Assembly (NCBI GenBank): GCA_949298195.1
Contig: CASFVT010000013.1
Span: forward strand, 1-36,212
Source: an uncultured Bacillota bacterium
GTDB lineage: Bacteria; Bacillota_I; Bacilli_A; RFN20; CAG-826
Direction of reading: 5' to 3'
DNA: 36,212 bases
Shown one piece after another: positions 1 to 8,903 of the stretch; positions within the stretch are counted from its first letter, which is position 1, and each line of letters opens with the position of its first letter. Under the pieces are notes generated by a model. That model had not been told where the DNA came from and searched no databases. It worked only from the letters and a program-made list of their open reading frames with translations. The position numbers and the translations under genes were made by a program.

Positions 1-13
1 GGAGAAGTAGAAA

Positions 14-307
14 ATGTCTCGTTCAAGCAAAAAAGGCCCGTTCGTGGATGACTACCTCCTCAAGAAGGTAGAGGCCCTCGACAAAGCCGGCAAAAAGGAA
101 ATCATCAAGACCTGGTCGCGCCGCAGCACCATCTACCCGGCCTTCGTCGAACACACCTTCGCCGTCTATAACGGCAAGGAACACATCACGGTCTTCGTGA
201 CCGAGGACATGGTCGGGCACAAACTCGGGGAGTTCGCCCCGACCCGGAGCTTCCCGGGCCACCATGGCAACAACCTTGGCGATCAAGCGGCCAAGGGCAA
301 GAAGTAA
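14..307 (+). CDS. rpsS: 30S ribosomal protein S19
   Basis: S19 sits in the head of the small subunit with S13 and contacts 16S rRNA near the A-site finger. The 97-residue protein has normal family length and opens with the typical [19 protein letters not shown]; the conserved [18 protein letters not shown] and FPGHHG blocks follow. The ATG is preceded by GGAGAAG at the very edge of the window. It is the first gene seen of the S10 operon; rplB and the genes before it must lie upstream of the window. Identity is certain from sequence and from position before rplV. Confidence 0.97.
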   Translation: MSRSSKKGPFVDDYLLKKVEALDKAGKKEIIKTWSRRSTIYPAFVEHTFAVYNGKEHITVFVTEDMVGHKLGEFAPTRSFPGHHGNNLGDQAAKGKK

Positions 308-321
308 GGAGGCCCTTAGAC

Positions 322-849
322 ATGGCAGAAACCAAGAAAAAGGCCACGAAGGCGGTGAAGGAAGAATCCGTCAAGGAAGAGACCGTAATCGAGGAAAAGG
401 CCCCCAAGAAAGCCAAGAAGGCCAAATCCGAGAAGGCCGTCGAGGCCAAAGCCGACAAGAAAGCGGCCAAGAAGGCGAAGAAGGTCGAGGAAGCCCCGGC
501 CAAGCCCGCCGTCACCGAAGCCCACGCCTTCGCCCGTGACGTCCGCGTCACCCCGCGGAAGGCGCGGCTGGTCATCGACCTCGTCCGCAACAAGGACGTC
601 GACTATGCCCTCAAGATGCTCGCCCGCCTCAACAAGAGCGCCGCGACCCCGGTGGCCAAGCTCATCAAGAGTGCCGCCGCCAACGCGACCAACAACTTCG
701 GCATGAGCTACGACCGTCTTTACGTGAGCATGATCCAAGCCTCCGATGGCATCAAGATGAAGCGCTACATGCCGCGTGGCAAGGGCAGCTCGTCCGCCCT
801 TCTCAAGAGGACGAGCAACATCCGGGTCACCGTGAAGGAGAGGGATTAA
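322..849 (+). CDS. rplV: 50S ribosomal protein L22 with long charged N-terminal extension
   Basis: L22 lines the peptide exit tunnel and helps assemble 23S rRNA. The conserved domain begins near residue 68 (HAFARDVRVTPRKARLVIDLVR) and carries the tunnel beta-hairpin region with YMPRGKGSSS. At 175 residues it is much longer than the usual 110 or so. The extra is a Lys/Ala/Glu-rich, probably disordered N-terminal tail of about 65 residues. AGGAGG lies just before the ATG, so the tail is translated unless an internal start is used; there is no good internal ribosome site before residue 68. The gene sits between rpsS and rpsC as in all S10 operons. Confidence 0.95.
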   Translation: MAETKKKATKAVKEESVKEETVIEEKAPKKAKKAKSEKAVEAKADKKAAKKAKKVEEAPAKPAVTEAHAFARDVRVTPRKARLVIDLVRNKDVDYALKMLARLNKSAATPVAKLIKSAAANATNNFGMSYDRLYVSMIQASDGIKMKRYMPRGKGSSSALLKRTSNIRVTVKERD

Positions 850-850
850 C

Positions 851-1609
851 ATGGGTCAGAAAGTCAACGCCGTCGGCCTCCGCATCGGCATCAACCGGGG
901 CTGGGAAGCCAATTGGTTCGCTTCGAAGAAGGACTTCGCCAAATTCCTCGAGGAAGACATCGCCATTCGGAACTTCCTCGAACCGAAGCTCAAGGACGCG
1001 ATGCTCTCCCACATCGACATCGCCCGGAACAAGAACGACAAGGGTTCCCTTGTCATCGTCACCGTCCACGTCGCCCGTCCGGGCGTGGTGGTCGGCCAGG
1101 AAGGGGCCAACATCAACGAACTCCGCAAGAACCTTGCCAAGATCGTGAAGACCGGCACCCTCCGCATTGACGTGAACGACGTCAAGAACCCCGACCTCGA
1201 CGCGACCCTCGTCGCCAAGTGGATCGCCGGGGAACTCGAAAACCGCCAATCCTTCCGCTCGACCCAGAAAAAGGCCATCCAGCGGATGAGGAAGGCCGGG
1301 GCGGCCGGCTGCCGCACCCAGTGCCAAGGACGGCTCGGCGGGGCTGAAATCGCCCGCCGTGAGGGTTACAAGGAAGGCGTTGTCCCCCTGGAGACCCTCC
1401 GGGCCGACATCGACTTCGCCGCCGTGAGCGCCCACACCGCCTACGGACGGATTGGGGTCAAGGTCTGGATCTGCCGTTCGGCCAACAAGACCGAAGCCGC
1501 TTCCAAGGAAGATGAGCAACGCCGCGACGCCGCTCACGATGAGCGCCGCGACCGCCGCGACAACCGTCGCGAAGGAGGTTACCCGCATGCTGCAGCCAAA
1601 GCGCGTTAA
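851..1609 (+). CDS. rpsC: 30S ribosomal protein S3
   Basis: S3 is part of the mRNA entry channel of the small subunit. The N-terminal KH domain shows the GXXG-type loop in VVVGQEGANI (about residues 76-85), and the C-terminal S3 domain shows GCRTQCQGRLGGAEIAR. Length is 252 residues; after residue 220 a short Arg/Asp/Glu-rich tail (DERRDRRDNRRE) follows. The last 23 bases overlap the start of rplP, so the tail codons also encode the AAGGAGG ribosome site of rplP. Confidence 0.96.
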   Translation: MGQKVNAVGLRIGINRGWEANWFASKKDFAKFLEEDIAIRNFLEPKLKDAMLSHIDIARNKNDKGSLVIVTVHVARPGVVVGQEGANINELRKNLAKIVKTGTLRIDVNDVKNPDLDATLVAKWIAGELENRQSFRSTQKKAIQRMRKAGAAGCRTQCQGRLGGAEIARREGYKEGVVPLETLRADIDFAAVSAHTAYGRIGVKVWICRSANKTEAASKEDEQRRDAAHDERRDRRDNRREGGYPHAAAKAR

Positions 1610-2141
1610 GTACCGCCGTCCCCATAGCCTGAGTTACGAGGGCATTGCCACCAAGGGCAATACCGTCGAGTTCGGGGAGTGGGGGCTCCAGGCCCTCGAA
1701 GGCGCCTATCTCACCGATCGGCAAATCGAGAGCGCCCGTATCGTCCTCGCCCGCTATACCGACCGGGCTGGGAAGATCTGGATCAGGGTCTTCCCCCACC
1801 TTGCCAAGACTAAGAAGCCGGCCGAGGTCCGTATGGGCTCCGGCAAGGGCTCGCCCGAAGGGTGGGTAGCCGTCTGCAAGGCCGGCCGCGTCATCTTCGA
1901 GATCGGTGGGATCAACGAGGAACTTGCCCTCAAGGCCCTCCATCAGGCCGGATACAAACTCCCGGTCAAGACGAAGATCGTCGTTAGGACCAAGGCCCTG
2001 AGCGAGGAAGAGAAGGAAAAGATGGAAGAGGCCCACGCTTCGAGCCTCGAGGCCATCGAGAACGAAGACCACATCGAGACCGTCTCCGACACCGGGAACG
2101 AACCCGAGGCGGAAGCGGCCGAGAAGGGGGATAGGCAATGA
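1587..2141 (+). CDS. rplP: 50S ribosomal protein L16 with acidic C-terminal tail
   Basis: L16 lies at the A-site/central protuberance of the large subunit. The start at 1587 is chosen because AAGGAGG stands just upstream and the protein then opens [15 protein letters not shown] as in the family; the frame is open further upstream inside rpsC. The [12 protein letters not shown] motif is intact. The family is normally about 137-145 residues; this one is 184 because of an acidic tail of about 45 residues rich in Glu (begins [11 protein letters not shown]). It overlaps rpsC by 23 bases and rpmC by the ATGA junction, so translation of the three genes is probably coupled. Confidence 0.96.
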   Translation: MLQPKRVKYRRPHSLSYEGIATKGNTVEFGEWGLQALEGAYLTDRQIESARIVLARYTDRAGKIWIRVFPHLAKTKKPAEVRMGSGKGSPEGWVAVCKAGRVIFEIGGINEELALKALHQAGYKLPVKTKIVVRTKALSEEEKEKMEEAHASSLEAIENEDHIETVSDTGNEPEAEAAEKGDRQ

Positions 2142-2344
2142 ACATCAAGGAAGTCCGGGAACTGAGCGGCGAGGAACTGAGCGAAAAGATCTCGCTACTA
2201 AGGCAACGCCGCTTCGAGCTCGCCCGCTCCAAGGCGGTCGGCCAGCTCGAGCACCCCGAGGAAATCGCCCGCATCCGCAAGGACCTCGCGAGGTTAGAGA
2301 CCATCAAGCGCGAACGGGAACTCCAAATCGCGCATAACAAGTAA
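2138..2344 (+). CDS. rpmC: 50S ribosomal protein L29
   Basis: L29 is a small two-helix protein near the exit tunnel that contributes to the docking site of SRP and trigger factor. The 68-residue product has the family pattern [10 protein letters not shown], then [23 protein letters not shown], then [11 protein letters not shown]. The ATG overlaps the rplP stop (ATGA), implying translational coupling. It has normal length and lacks the tail extensions seen in its neighbours. Confidence 0.95.
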   Translation: MNIKEVRELSGEELSEKISLLRQRRFELARSKAVGQLEHPEEIARIRKDLARLETIKRERELQIAHNK

Positions 2345-2355
2345 GGAGAACGATC

Positions 2356-2721
2356 ATGGAAAGGAATCGCAGGACGACCGTTCAGGGAACGGTTACCTCC
2401 ACCAAAACGGCGAAGACGATCACCGTGACCGTCTCGACCAAGCGCAACGACCCCCTCTATGCCAAGCGGGTCAGCTACAGCAAGAAGTACCATGCCCACG
2501 ATGAGAAGGGCGAGGCCAAGCTCGGCGACACCGTCACCATCATGGCTTGCCGCCCCATCTCGAAGACCAAGCGCTACCGCCTCGTGAGCATCGACAAGAA
2601 AGCCACCGCCACCGATAGCGCCGCAAGCGTCGAAGAGAAGCTCGAGGCCATCGAGGGCTCCAAGGAAGAAGTCGCCTCCGTGAGGGAAGAGGCTTCCGAA
2701 GCGGAAGAGAGGGCGGAGTAA
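2356..2721 (+). CDS. rpsQ: 30S ribosomal protein S17 with acidic C-terminal tail
   Basis: S17 is a primary 16S rRNA-binding protein with an OB fold. Residues 1 to about 80 match the family ([19 protein letters not shown], then a KYHAHDE block and [21 protein letters not shown]). The usual length is about 85; here an acidic, Glu/Ala-rich tail takes it to 121 residues. AAGGAGAACGATC precedes the ATG. Identity is secure; the role of the tail is unknown and may simply be a solvent-exposed disordered extension. Confidence 0.95.
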   Translation: MERNRRTTVQGTVTSTKTAKTITVTVSTKRNDPLYAKRVSYSKKYHAHDEKGEAKLGDTVTIMACRPISKTKRYRLVSIDKKATATDSAASVEEKLEAIEGSKEEVASVREEASEAEERAE

Positions 2722-2733
2722 AGGAGGCCCAAG

Positions 2734-3102
2734 ATGATTCATAACGAAACCAATCTCGTCGTCGCCGACAACTCCGGCGCCCGCTCGGTCCGGGTCTTCC
2801 GCCAACACGGTGGGGCCCGCCGCAAGTTCTCGACCCTCGGCGACACCGTCACCTGTGCCGTCAAGGACGCCATCCCCAACGGCAAGATCAAGAAGGGCCA
2901 GGTCGTCACCGGCGTCATCGTCCGCGTCAAGCGGGCCATCATCCGGAAGGACGGCAGTTCCATCAGCTTCGACGACAATGCCGTCGTCCTCATCGACAAG
3001 GACGGCAACCCACTCGGGACCCGCGTCTTCGGACCGGTGGCCCGCGAACTCCGCGACAAGGGTTACATGAAGATCATCTCCCTTGCCATGGAAGTCATCT
3101 AA
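2734..3102 (+). CDS. rplN: 50S ribosomal protein L14
   Basis: L14 forms part of the intersubunit bridge and is where the silencing factor RsfS binds in other bacteria. The product is 122 residues, exactly family length, and shows the signature [13 protein letters not shown] near the N-terminus, [24 protein letters not shown] central strands, and [13 protein letters not shown] near the C-terminus. AAGGAGG lies before the ATG. It has no extensions. Confidence 0.97.
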   Translation: MIHNETNLVVADNSGARSVRVFRQHGGARRKFSTLGDTVTCAVKDAIPNGKIKKGQVVTGVIVRVKRAIIRKDGSSISFDDNAVVLIDKDGNPLGTRVFGPVARELRDKGYMKIISLAMEVI

Positions 3103-3114
3103 GGGAGGTCAGAC

Positions 3115-3426
3115 ATGAACATCAAAACCGGTGACAAGGTCATCGTCCTCTCGGGCGACGACAAGGGAAAGACCGGCATCGTCCAAAAGGTCTATCCCAA
3201 ATTGAACAAGGTGGTCGTCGAAGGCATCAACGTCCACAAGAAGCACAAGAAACCGACCCAAGGCACTCCCGAGGGCTCGGTCCTCGACATCTACGTCCCC
3301 CTCGATGCTAGCAAGGTCGCCCTCATCGATCCGAAGACGAAGAAAGCCACCCGCGTCCACCACAAGGTGGTCGACGGGAAGAAAATCCGCGTCGGCGGCT
3401 CGGGCGAGTCGCTCGAGAAGAAGTAA
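3115..3426 (+). CDS. rplX: 50S ribosomal protein L24
   Basis: L24 is an assembly-initiator protein of the large subunit. The KOW motif is seen at residues 5-30 ([18 protein letters not shown]), followed by the family [15 protein letters not shown] block. The 103-residue length is normal. AAGGGAGG precedes the ATG, and the gene lies 12 bases after rplN, as in all spc operons. Confidence 0.96.
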   Translation: MNIKTGDKVIVLSGDDKGKTGIVQKVYPKLNKVVVEGINVHKKHKKPTQGTPEGSVLDIYVPLDASKVALIDPKTKKATRVHHKVVDGKKIRVGGSGESLEKK

Positions 3427-3440
3427 GGAGGCCCAAGCAA

Positions 3441-4175
3441 ATGGCAGAAGAAAAGAAAGTCGCCGCGAAGGCCCCCGCCAAGAAAGCGGCCGCCAAACCG
3501 GCCGCGGCCAAGAAGGCCCCGGCGAAGAAACCCGCCGCCCCCAAGAAGGAAGCGGTGGAAAAGGAAGCGGTGGTCGAAAAGACCCCGAAGGCCGCCAAGA
3601 AAGCCCCCGCCAAGAAAGCCGCCCCCAAGGCCGAGCTCAACCGGGTGGAGGCCAAATACCGGAGCGAGATCGTCCCCGCCCTCGTCAAGGAGTTCTCTTA
3701 CTCCTCGCCGATGGAGGCCCCGAGACTCGTCAAGATCGTCATCAACATCGGTGTCGGGGATGCCTCCCAAAACGGCAAGGCCCTCGAGGACAGCGTGGCC
3801 GACCTCACGGCCATCTCCGGCCAGAAGCCGGTCGTCACCAAGGCCAAGAAGTCCATCGCGAGCTTCAAGCTCCGCGAAGGCCAGCCCATCGGCTGCAAGG
3901 TGACCCTCCGCGGTAAGAGGATGTACGAGTTCTACGACAAGCTCGTGAGCATCGCCCTCCCCCGGGTCCGCGACTTCCGCGGCGTCTCGAAGAACGCCTT
4001 CGACGGACACGGCAATTACACCCTCGGCGTGAAGGAACAGCTCATCTTCCCGGAAATCGACTACGACAAGATCGGGAAGATCCGCGGAATGGACATCGTC
4101 ATCGTCACTACCGCCCGTAGCGACGCGGAAGCCCTTTCCCTCCTCACCCACCTCGGGATGCCGTTCCGGCACTAA
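3441..4175 (+). CDS. rplE: 50S ribosomal protein L5 with Lys/Ala-rich N-terminal extension
   Basis: L5 binds 5S rRNA in the central protuberance. The conserved 180-residue domain begins near residue 65 ([19 protein letters not shown]) and contains [36 protein letters not shown] and the C-terminal [16 protein letters not shown]. Ahead of it stands about 64 residues made almost only of Lys, Ala, Pro and Glu, with repeats such as AKKAPAKK, resembling histone H1-like tails. The start has AAGGAGG seven to thirteen bases upstream, supporting translation of the tail. Family length is about 180; here it is 244. Confidence 0.96.
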   Translation: MAEEKKVAAKAPAKKAAAKPAAAKKAPAKKPAAPKKEAVEKEAVVEKTPKAAKKAPAKKAAPKAELNRVEAKYRSEIVPALVKEFSYSSPMEAPRLVKIVINIGVGDASQNGKALEDSVADLTAISGQKPVVTKAKKSIASFKLREGQPIGCKVTLRGKRMYEFYDKLVSIALPRVRDFRGVSKNAFDGHGNYTLGVKEQLIFPEIDYDKIGKIRGMDIVIVTTARSDAEALSLLTHLGMPFRH

Positions 4176-4186
4176 GGAGAAAGAAC

Positions 4187-4372
4187 ATGGCCAAAACCAG
4201 TTTGAAGATCAAGGCCCAGCGGACGCCGAAGTTCAAAGTCCGCGAATACACGAGGTGCAGCCGCTGCGGGCGGCCCCACGGGGTCATCCGCAAGTTCGGG
4301 CTCTGCCGCATCTGCCTCCGGGAACTCGCCTACAAGGGCGAAATCCCCGGGATGAAGAAGGCCTCGTGGTAA
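4187..4372 (+). CDS. rpsN: 30S ribosomal protein S14, zinc-binding type Z
   Basis: S14 is in the 30S head. The 61-residue form carries the Zn ribbon C24-x2-C27-x12-C40-x2-C43 (CSRCGRP and CRICLREL). This is the zinc-containing, spc-operon version common in Bacillota, as opposed to the longer zinc-free paralogue induced under zinc starvation. AAGGAGAAAGAAC precedes the ATG. It lies between rplE and rpsH as expected. Confidence 0.96.
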   Translation: MAKTSLKIKAQRTPKFKVREYTRCSRCGRPHGVIRKFGLCRICLRELAYKGEIPGMKKASW

Positions 4373-4390
4373 AGAAAGGAGACAATAGAC

Positions 4391-4786
4391 ATGATTAACG
4401 ATCCCATCGCTGACATGCTCGTCCGGATCCGGAATGCCAATGCCCTCCGGCGCGAGAGCGTCTCCATGCCCTATTCGAAGATGAAGGCCGCGATCGCCAA
4501 GATCCTCAAGGAACAAGGCTACATCGTCTCCTATCTCTCGGAAGGGGAAGGGGCCAAGAAGAGCCTCATCGTCAACCTCAAGTACGGCGAGAACGGGGAG
4601 CGCGTCATTTCCGGCCTCCGCCGCATCTCGAAGCCGGGCCTCCGGGTCACGGTCGAAGCCGCCAAGCTTCCCCGTGTCCTCAAGGGCCTCGGCATCGCCA
4701 TCGTCTCGACCAGCAAAGGCATCCTCACCGATAGCGAGGCCCGGAAGGCCAACGTCGGGGGAGAAGTCCTCTGCTACGTCTGGTAA
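4391..4786 (+). CDS. rpsH: 30S ribosomal protein S8
   Basis: S8 is a primary 16S rRNA-binding protein and, in E. coli, the translational repressor of the spc operon. The 131-residue product has the family opening [17 protein letters not shown], and ends with [28 protein letters not shown], the highly conserved C-terminus. AAAGGAGACAATAGAC precedes the ATG. Length and motifs are normal. Confidence 0.97.
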   Translation: MINDPIADMLVRIRNANALRRESVSMPYSKMKAAIAKILKEQGYIVSYLSEGEGAKKSLIVNLKYGENGERVISGLRRISKPGLRVTVEAAKLPRVLKGLGIAIVSTSKGILTDSEARKANVGGEVLCYVW

Positions 4787-4797
4787 GGGAGGAAGTT

Positions 4798-5364
4798 ATG
4801 TCACGAATCGGCAAGAAAGCAATCGTCCTCCCCGAGGGCGTTACCCTCGAAGTCAAGGAGCACAGCGTCTTCGTCAAGGGCCCGAAAGGCGACCTTGACG
4901 TCCACCTCCCGAATGACGTGAAGGTGGAAATCAAAGACGGGGCCGCCCACGTGAGCCCGATCCTCGGACCGGACGACGACCCCGAACAGGGACAGGAAAA
5001 CCACGGCACCGCCTCTGCCCTCCTCCACAACGCCGTCAAGGGCGTGAGCGAGGGCTGGAAGAAGGAGCTCGAGGTCTCCGGCACCGGTTACCGCTGCTCG
5101 ATGAAGGGCGATACCCTCACGATGTTCCTCGGCTACAGCCACGACGTCAAAGTGAAGGCCATCGGCAAATACACCAAGATCAGCTGCCCCGACGAGACGC
5201 ACATCGTCGTCGAGGGGGTCGACCGGCAGGAAGTCGGCCAGACCGCGGCAACGATCTACGACTCCCACCGTCCGGACGTTTACGGCAACAAAGGCGTCCA
5301 TTACAAAGGGCAGAAGCTCATCAAGAAAGTCGGCAAGCGCGCTGCGGCCGGCGGAAAGAAGTAA
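4798..5364 (+). CDS. rplF: 50S ribosomal protein L6
   Basis: L6 lies near the sarcin-ricin loop and the factor-binding site. It has the two repeated L6 domains: [19 protein letters not shown] at the start and, in the second domain, [22 protein letters not shown] followed by [16 protein letters not shown]. At 188 residues it is slightly longer than the usual 178-180; part of the extra is an Asp-rich loop near residues 60-70. AAGGGAGGAAGTT precedes the ATG. Confidence 0.96.
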   Translation: MSRIGKKAIVLPEGVTLEVKEHSVFVKGPKGDLDVHLPNDVKVEIKDGAAHVSPILGPDDDPEQGQENHGTASALLHNAVKGVSEGWKKELEVSGTGYRCSMKGDTLTMFLGYSHDVKVKAIGKYTKISCPDETHIVVEGVDRQEVGQTAATIYDSHRPDVYGNKGVHYKGQKLIKKVGKRAAAGGKK

Positions 5365-5374
5365 GGAGGGCAAC

Positions 5375-5731
5375 ATGATCGAGAAAGTTTCGCGCAATCT
5401 CGTCCGCGAGCGTCGCCACGCCCGCGTCCGCGAGAAAGTCTCCGGTACCGCCTCGCGGCCCCGGCTCTGCGTCTTCCGTTCGAACAAGCACATCGAGGCC
5501 CAACTCATCGACGACGTCAAGGGCGTCACCCTCGTCAGTTGCGCTTCGACCCAGCTCCATCTCGCCAACGGCGGCAACGTCGAAGCGGCCGCCAAGGTCG
5601 GCTCGGTGCTCGCCGAGAAGGCCAAGGCCCTCAAGATCGAGGAAGCCGTCTTCGACCGCGGTGGCTATAGCTACCACGGTCGGGTCAAGGCCCTCGCCGA
5701 CGCGGCCCGCGAAGGCGGGCTCCGCTTCTAA
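5375..5731 (+). CDS. rplR: 50S ribosomal protein L18
   Basis: L18 binds 5S rRNA together with L5 in the central protuberance. The 118-residue protein shows [21 protein letters not shown], then [16 protein letters not shown], and the C-terminal [24 protein letters not shown] signature. Length is normal. TAAGGAGGGCAAC bridges the rplF stop and this ATG. Confidence 0.96.
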   Translation: MIEKVSRNLVRERRHARVREKVSGTASRPRLCVFRSNKHIEAQLIDDVKGVTLVSCASTQLHLANGGNVEAAAKVGSVLAEKAKALKIEEAVFDRGGYSYHGRVKALADAAREGGLRF

Positions 5732-5741
5732 GGAGTGAACT

Positions 5742-6443
5742 ATGGAAGAAAGCAAGAACGTGGCTCCCCAGGCCAAGCCCGAAGAGAAGCCCCATCCGAC
5801 CGGCAACCCCGTCTATGAGCCGCACGGCTCGGTTCGCTCCGAGCGGCCCGGCTCCCGCAAGTTCGGCGGCCAGCGCGGTCGTCCGGGCGAGCGCCGCGGC
5901 GGACGCGGCGGCTATCGTCGGGAAGAAGACGAATACCAAGATCGCGTCGTCAACATCAACCGCGTCTCGCGGACCGAGAAGGGCGGCAAGCACATGCGCT
6001 TCGACGCCCTCGTCGTCGTCGGCGACGGGAAGGGCCGTTACTCCTTCGCGATGGCCAAGTCGGGCGAAGTCCCCGATGCCATCAAGAAGAGCCTCGCCCA
6101 GGCCAAGAAGCACCTATATCGAATCCACATCGCCCGCGGCGGGACCATTGCCCACGAGGTGGTCGGGAAATTCGGGAAGACCAAGGTCGTCCTGAAGCCC
6201 GCCCCGGCCGGCACCGGCATCATCGCCGGCGGCCCGGTGCGGGCCGTCCTCGAGCTCGCCGGTGTCAAGAACATCGTGAGCAAGGTGTACGGCTCCCGTT
6301 GCCCGATCAACGTCATCAGGGCGACCCACGACGGCCTCAGCAAACTCAAGGAGTACAACAAGGTCATGGTTCTCCGCGGCCTCAAGGCCCCGGAGGAAGT
6401 CAAGCCGGCCGCTCCGGAAAACAAAGGAGGCAACGAGGAATGA
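5742..6443 (+). CDS. rpsE: 30S ribosomal protein S5 with Arg/Gly-rich N-terminal extension
   Basis: S5 is at the mRNA entry site and affects decoding fidelity. The dsRBD-like domain starts near residue 66 (VVNINRVSRTEKGGKHMRF), followed by ALVVVGDGKGRYSFAMAKS and the second domain with GTGIIAGGPVRAVLELAGV. An N-terminal tail of about 65 residues is rich in Pro, then Arg and Gly (GERRGGRGGYRREED), giving 233 residues against the usual 160-170. The stop overlaps the rplO start (ATGA), so the rpmD (L30) gene that normally lies between them is absent. Confidence 0.96.
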   Translation: MEESKNVAPQAKPEEKPHPTGNPVYEPHGSVRSERPGSRKFGGQRGRPGERRGGRGGYRREEDEYQDRVVNINRVSRTEKGGKHMRFDALVVVGDGKGRYSFAMAKSGEVPDAIKKSLAQAKKHLYRIHIARGGTIAHEVVGKFGKTKVVLKPAPAGTGIIAGGPVRAVLELAGVKNIVSKVYGSRCPINVIRATHDGLSKLKEYNKVMVLRGLKAPEEVKPAAPENKGGNEE

Positions 6444-6892
6444 TCACTTCGCTTAGCGACATCAAAGTCGTCAAGGGTGCCAAGACCCGCAAGTGGCGGA
6501 AGGGCCAAGGCCTGGGAACGGGCAACGGCAAGACCGCCGGCAAGGGCCAGAAGGGCCAAGGAGCCCACGCCCACACCAAGAAGCGCGGCTTCGAAGGCGG
6601 CCAGATGCCTCTTGCCCGGCGGTTACCGAAATTCGGCTTCAAGAACCTCGGCGGGAAGCATTACGCCATCGTCGACCTCTCCGTCCTTAACCGCTTCGCG
6701 GACGGGACCGAGATCACCGAGGAGCTCCTCATCGAAAGCCAAATCGTGAAAAAGCCCCACGATGGGATTAAAATCCTCGCTAAGGGCAAAGAAGCCCTCA
6801 CGCGGAAGCTTACCGTCAAGGTGAGCGCCTGCTCCAAGTCGGCCGAAGCCGCCATCAAGGCGGCCGGCGGCGTCTTTGAGGCCAAGAAGTAA
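6440..6892 (+). CDS. rplO: 50S ribosomal protein L15
   Basis: L15 is a late-assembling large-subunit protein. Start 6440 is chosen because AAAGGAGGCAACGAGG lies just ahead and the 150-residue product has normal length; the frame is open further upstream inside rpsE. The N-terminus shows GAKTRKWRKGQGLGTGNGK, the centre has GFEGGQMPLARRLPKFGF, and the C-terminus VKVSACSKSAEAAIKAAGG. ATGA overlap with rpsE and a one-base overlap of its TAA with the secY ATG suggest coupled translation through this part of the operon. Confidence 0.96.
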   Translation: MITSLSDIKVVKGAKTRKWRKGQGLGTGNGKTAGKGQKGQGAHAHTKKRGFEGGQMPLARRLPKFGFKNLGGKHYAIVDLSVLNRFADGTEITEELLIESQIVKKPHDGIKILAKGKEALTRKLTVKVSACSKSAEAAIKAAGGVFEAKK

Positions 6893-8250
6893 TGAAAAAG
6901 TTCGTCTCGATCTTCAAAAACAAGGAAATCGTGAACCGGATCTTCTTTACGGTCATGATCCTCTTCATAATCCGGATCGGGGCGGCCATTACGGTCCCCG
7001 GCGTCAGTGTCACCTCGGAGCTGAACGATGCCTTGAACAGCGGGAACTCCCTCGCCATCATGAACCTCCTCGGAGGTGGCGCACTCTCCAATTTCTCGAT
7101 CTTCGCCCTCGGGGTCTCCCCCTATATCACGGCCCAGATCATCATCCAACTGCTCTCCAAAGACGTCCTCCCGGCCCTCACCCAGCTGAGTAAGCAGGGC
7201 GAGTACGGACGGAAGAAAATCGAGATGGCCACCCGTTACCTGACCCTCCTTCTCGGGGCGGTCCAGGGATACGGCATCATCCGGACGATGGAGAACAGCC
7301 AATACATCTCCCTCAACCTCAATCCCGATTTCTGGACCTACGCCTACATCGTCACCGTCCTCTTGGCCGGGGCGATGCTCGCCATGTGGCTCGGCGACCA
7401 AATCACCGAGAAGGGACTCGGGAACGGCATCTCGGTCATCATCTTCGCCGGTTGCGTCCAATCGCTCCCGACCCAGATCACGACCGCTTGGACCAAGTGG
7501 ATCACCGAGCGGGTCCAATACGGTTCCTCGGAGATGATCGAGGGCGGCTTCATGTTCGCCCTCTACATCTTGGCCATGGTCTTCATCGTCGGCTTCGTCG
7601 TCTTCGTCGAATTGGCCCGGCGGAAGATCCCGGTCCAGCACGCGGGCAAGGGTGGCTCGACCGCCCCGATGGCCCGCGCCTCCTTCCTCCCGATCAAGGT
7701 GAACTCGGCGGGCGTCATCCCCGTCATCTTCGCCGCCTCGATCATGTCGGCTCCGTCGATCATCGCGAGTTTCATCTCCGCGGAGGCGGCCCAGGCCGAG
7801 TGGCTCGCCATCTTCAACTACAACCAGACGATGACGATGCCGTGGTTCGACGGCTCGACGTGGGAGATGAATTGGGGCCTCTTCATCTATCTGGCCCTCA
7901 TCATCGCCTTCACCTTCTTCTACTCCCAGATGACCATCGACCCGGCCAACCTGGCCGACAACTTCCAGAAGAACGGCTCCTACATTCCGGGCATCCGTCC
8001 GGGCAAGGAGACGGAGCGCTACGTCGGGAAGGTCCTCAACCGGGTGACCTTCATCGGCGCGGCTGCCCTCTGCTTCATCGCCGCCCTTCCGGTCGTCCTC
8101 GTCTGGGCCAATGCCTTCGATGGGGACGCCAGCCTCGCCATCGGCGGGACGGGCCTCATCATCATCGTCGGCGTCGCCCTTGAGCTGAACAACCAGATCG
8201 ACGGCCTCCTCGCTGGCAAGAGCTTCGAAGAAGCACGGGAGGGAATCTAA
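6892..8250 (+). CDS. secY: Protein translocase subunit SecY
   Basis: SecY is the membrane pore of the Sec secretion system and works with SecE (encoded at 23676) and SecA. The 452-residue protein has about ten predicted membrane helices; the first is around residues 17-35, and the plug-region block GGGALSNFSIFALGVSPYI is near residue 63. Family motifs include GLGNGISVIIFAG, VELARRKIPVQ and the C-terminal TGLIIIVGVALELNNQIDG. It starts on the last base of the rplO stop and shares one base with adk, as in many Bacillota spc operons. Confidence 0.96.
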   Translation: MKKFVSIFKNKEIVNRIFFTVMILFIIRIGAAITVPGVSVTSELNDALNSGNSLAIMNLLGGGALSNFSIFALGVSPYITAQIIIQLLSKDVLPALTQLSKQGEYGRKKIEMATRYLTLLLGAVQGYGIIRTMENSQYISLNLNPDFWTYAYIVTVLLAGAMLAMWLGDQITEKGLGNGISVIIFAGCVQSLPTQITTAWTKWITERVQYGSSEMIEGGFMFALYILAMVFIVGFVVFVELARRKIPVQHAGKGGSTAPMARASFLPIKVNSAGVIPVIFAASIMSAPSIIASFISAEAAQAEWLAIFNYNQTMTMPWFDGSTWEMNWGLFIYLALIIAFTFFYSQMTIDPANLADNFQKNGSYIPGIRPGKETERYVGKVLNRVTFIGAAALCFIAALPVVLVWANAFDGDASLAIGGTGLIIIVGVALELNNQIDGLLAGKSFEEAREGI

Positions 8251-8903
8251 TGCTCAACATCATCCTCATGGGCCCGCCTGGGGCGGGCAAGGGAACCCAC
8301 GCCAAGTGGATCAGCACCGAATTCGGCCTTCCGCACATCTCGACCGGCGACATGTTCCGGGAAGCGATGAATAGCGGCAGTGAACTCGGCAACAAGATCA
8401 AGGACATCGTCAACGGCGGTGGCCTTGTATCCGACGAGCTAACCTCCGCCCTCGTCAAAGAACGCCTCTCGCGGCCCGATTGCGCTAACGGTTACCTCCT
8501 CGACGGCTTCCCGCGGACGATTCCCCAGGCCGAGGCCCTCGCCCTATTCGGCCCGGAAATCGGCCGGGAGGTGAACCTCGTCATCGACATCGAGTGCCCG
8601 GAGGATGTCCTCATCGCGAGGATCGCCGGCCGGCGGGTGTGCCCGAAGTGCGGAGCCAGCTTCAACGTCAACACGATGAAGCCGAAGACCGAGGGCATCT
8701 GCGATTACTGCGGTTCCCCCCTCATCCAAAGGAAGGACGATAACGCTTCTTCCTTCAAAGTCCGCCTCGACAACTATTTCAAGTCGACGGAGCCCCTACT
8801 GGCCTATTACCGGGAACGGGGCCTTCTCCACAGCTTCGACGGCACGCTTCCCCTCCTCAACATGGAAGCGGAGCTCTCGGCCCTCCTCAAGGGCAAAAGA
8901 TGA
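8250..8903 (+). CDS. adk: Adenylate kinase, zinc-binding lid type
   Basis: The enzyme interconverts ATP + AMP and 2 ADP in the cytosol. The P-loop GPPGAGKGT occupies residues 8-16, followed by STGDMFR and the DGFPRT AMP-binding motif at 85-90. The long lid (about 125-165) carries four cysteines, C131/C134 and C151/C154, the structural zinc site typical of Gram-positive adenylate kinases. Length (217) is normal. It overlaps secY by one base and map by four (ATGA). AGGGAGG is located just before the start. Confidence 0.97.
   Translation: MLNIILMGPPGAGKGTHAKWISTEFGLPHISTGDMFREAMNSGSELGNKIKDIVNGGGLVSDELTSALVKERLSRPDCANGYLLDGFPRTIPQAEALALFGPEIGREVNLVIDIECPEDVLIARIAGRRVCPKCGASFNVNTMKPKTEGICDYCGSPLIQRKDDNASSFKVRLDNYFKSTEPLLAYYRERGLLHSFDGTLPLLNMEAELSALLKGKR

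Noticed and set aside
3441..3640. Lys/Ala-rich repeats at the start of rplE considered as a separate histone-like gene or a tandem DNA repeat
   Set aside because: They are in frame with L5, share its ribosome site and have no stop between, so they form an N-terminal tail. The DNA repeats are degenerate.
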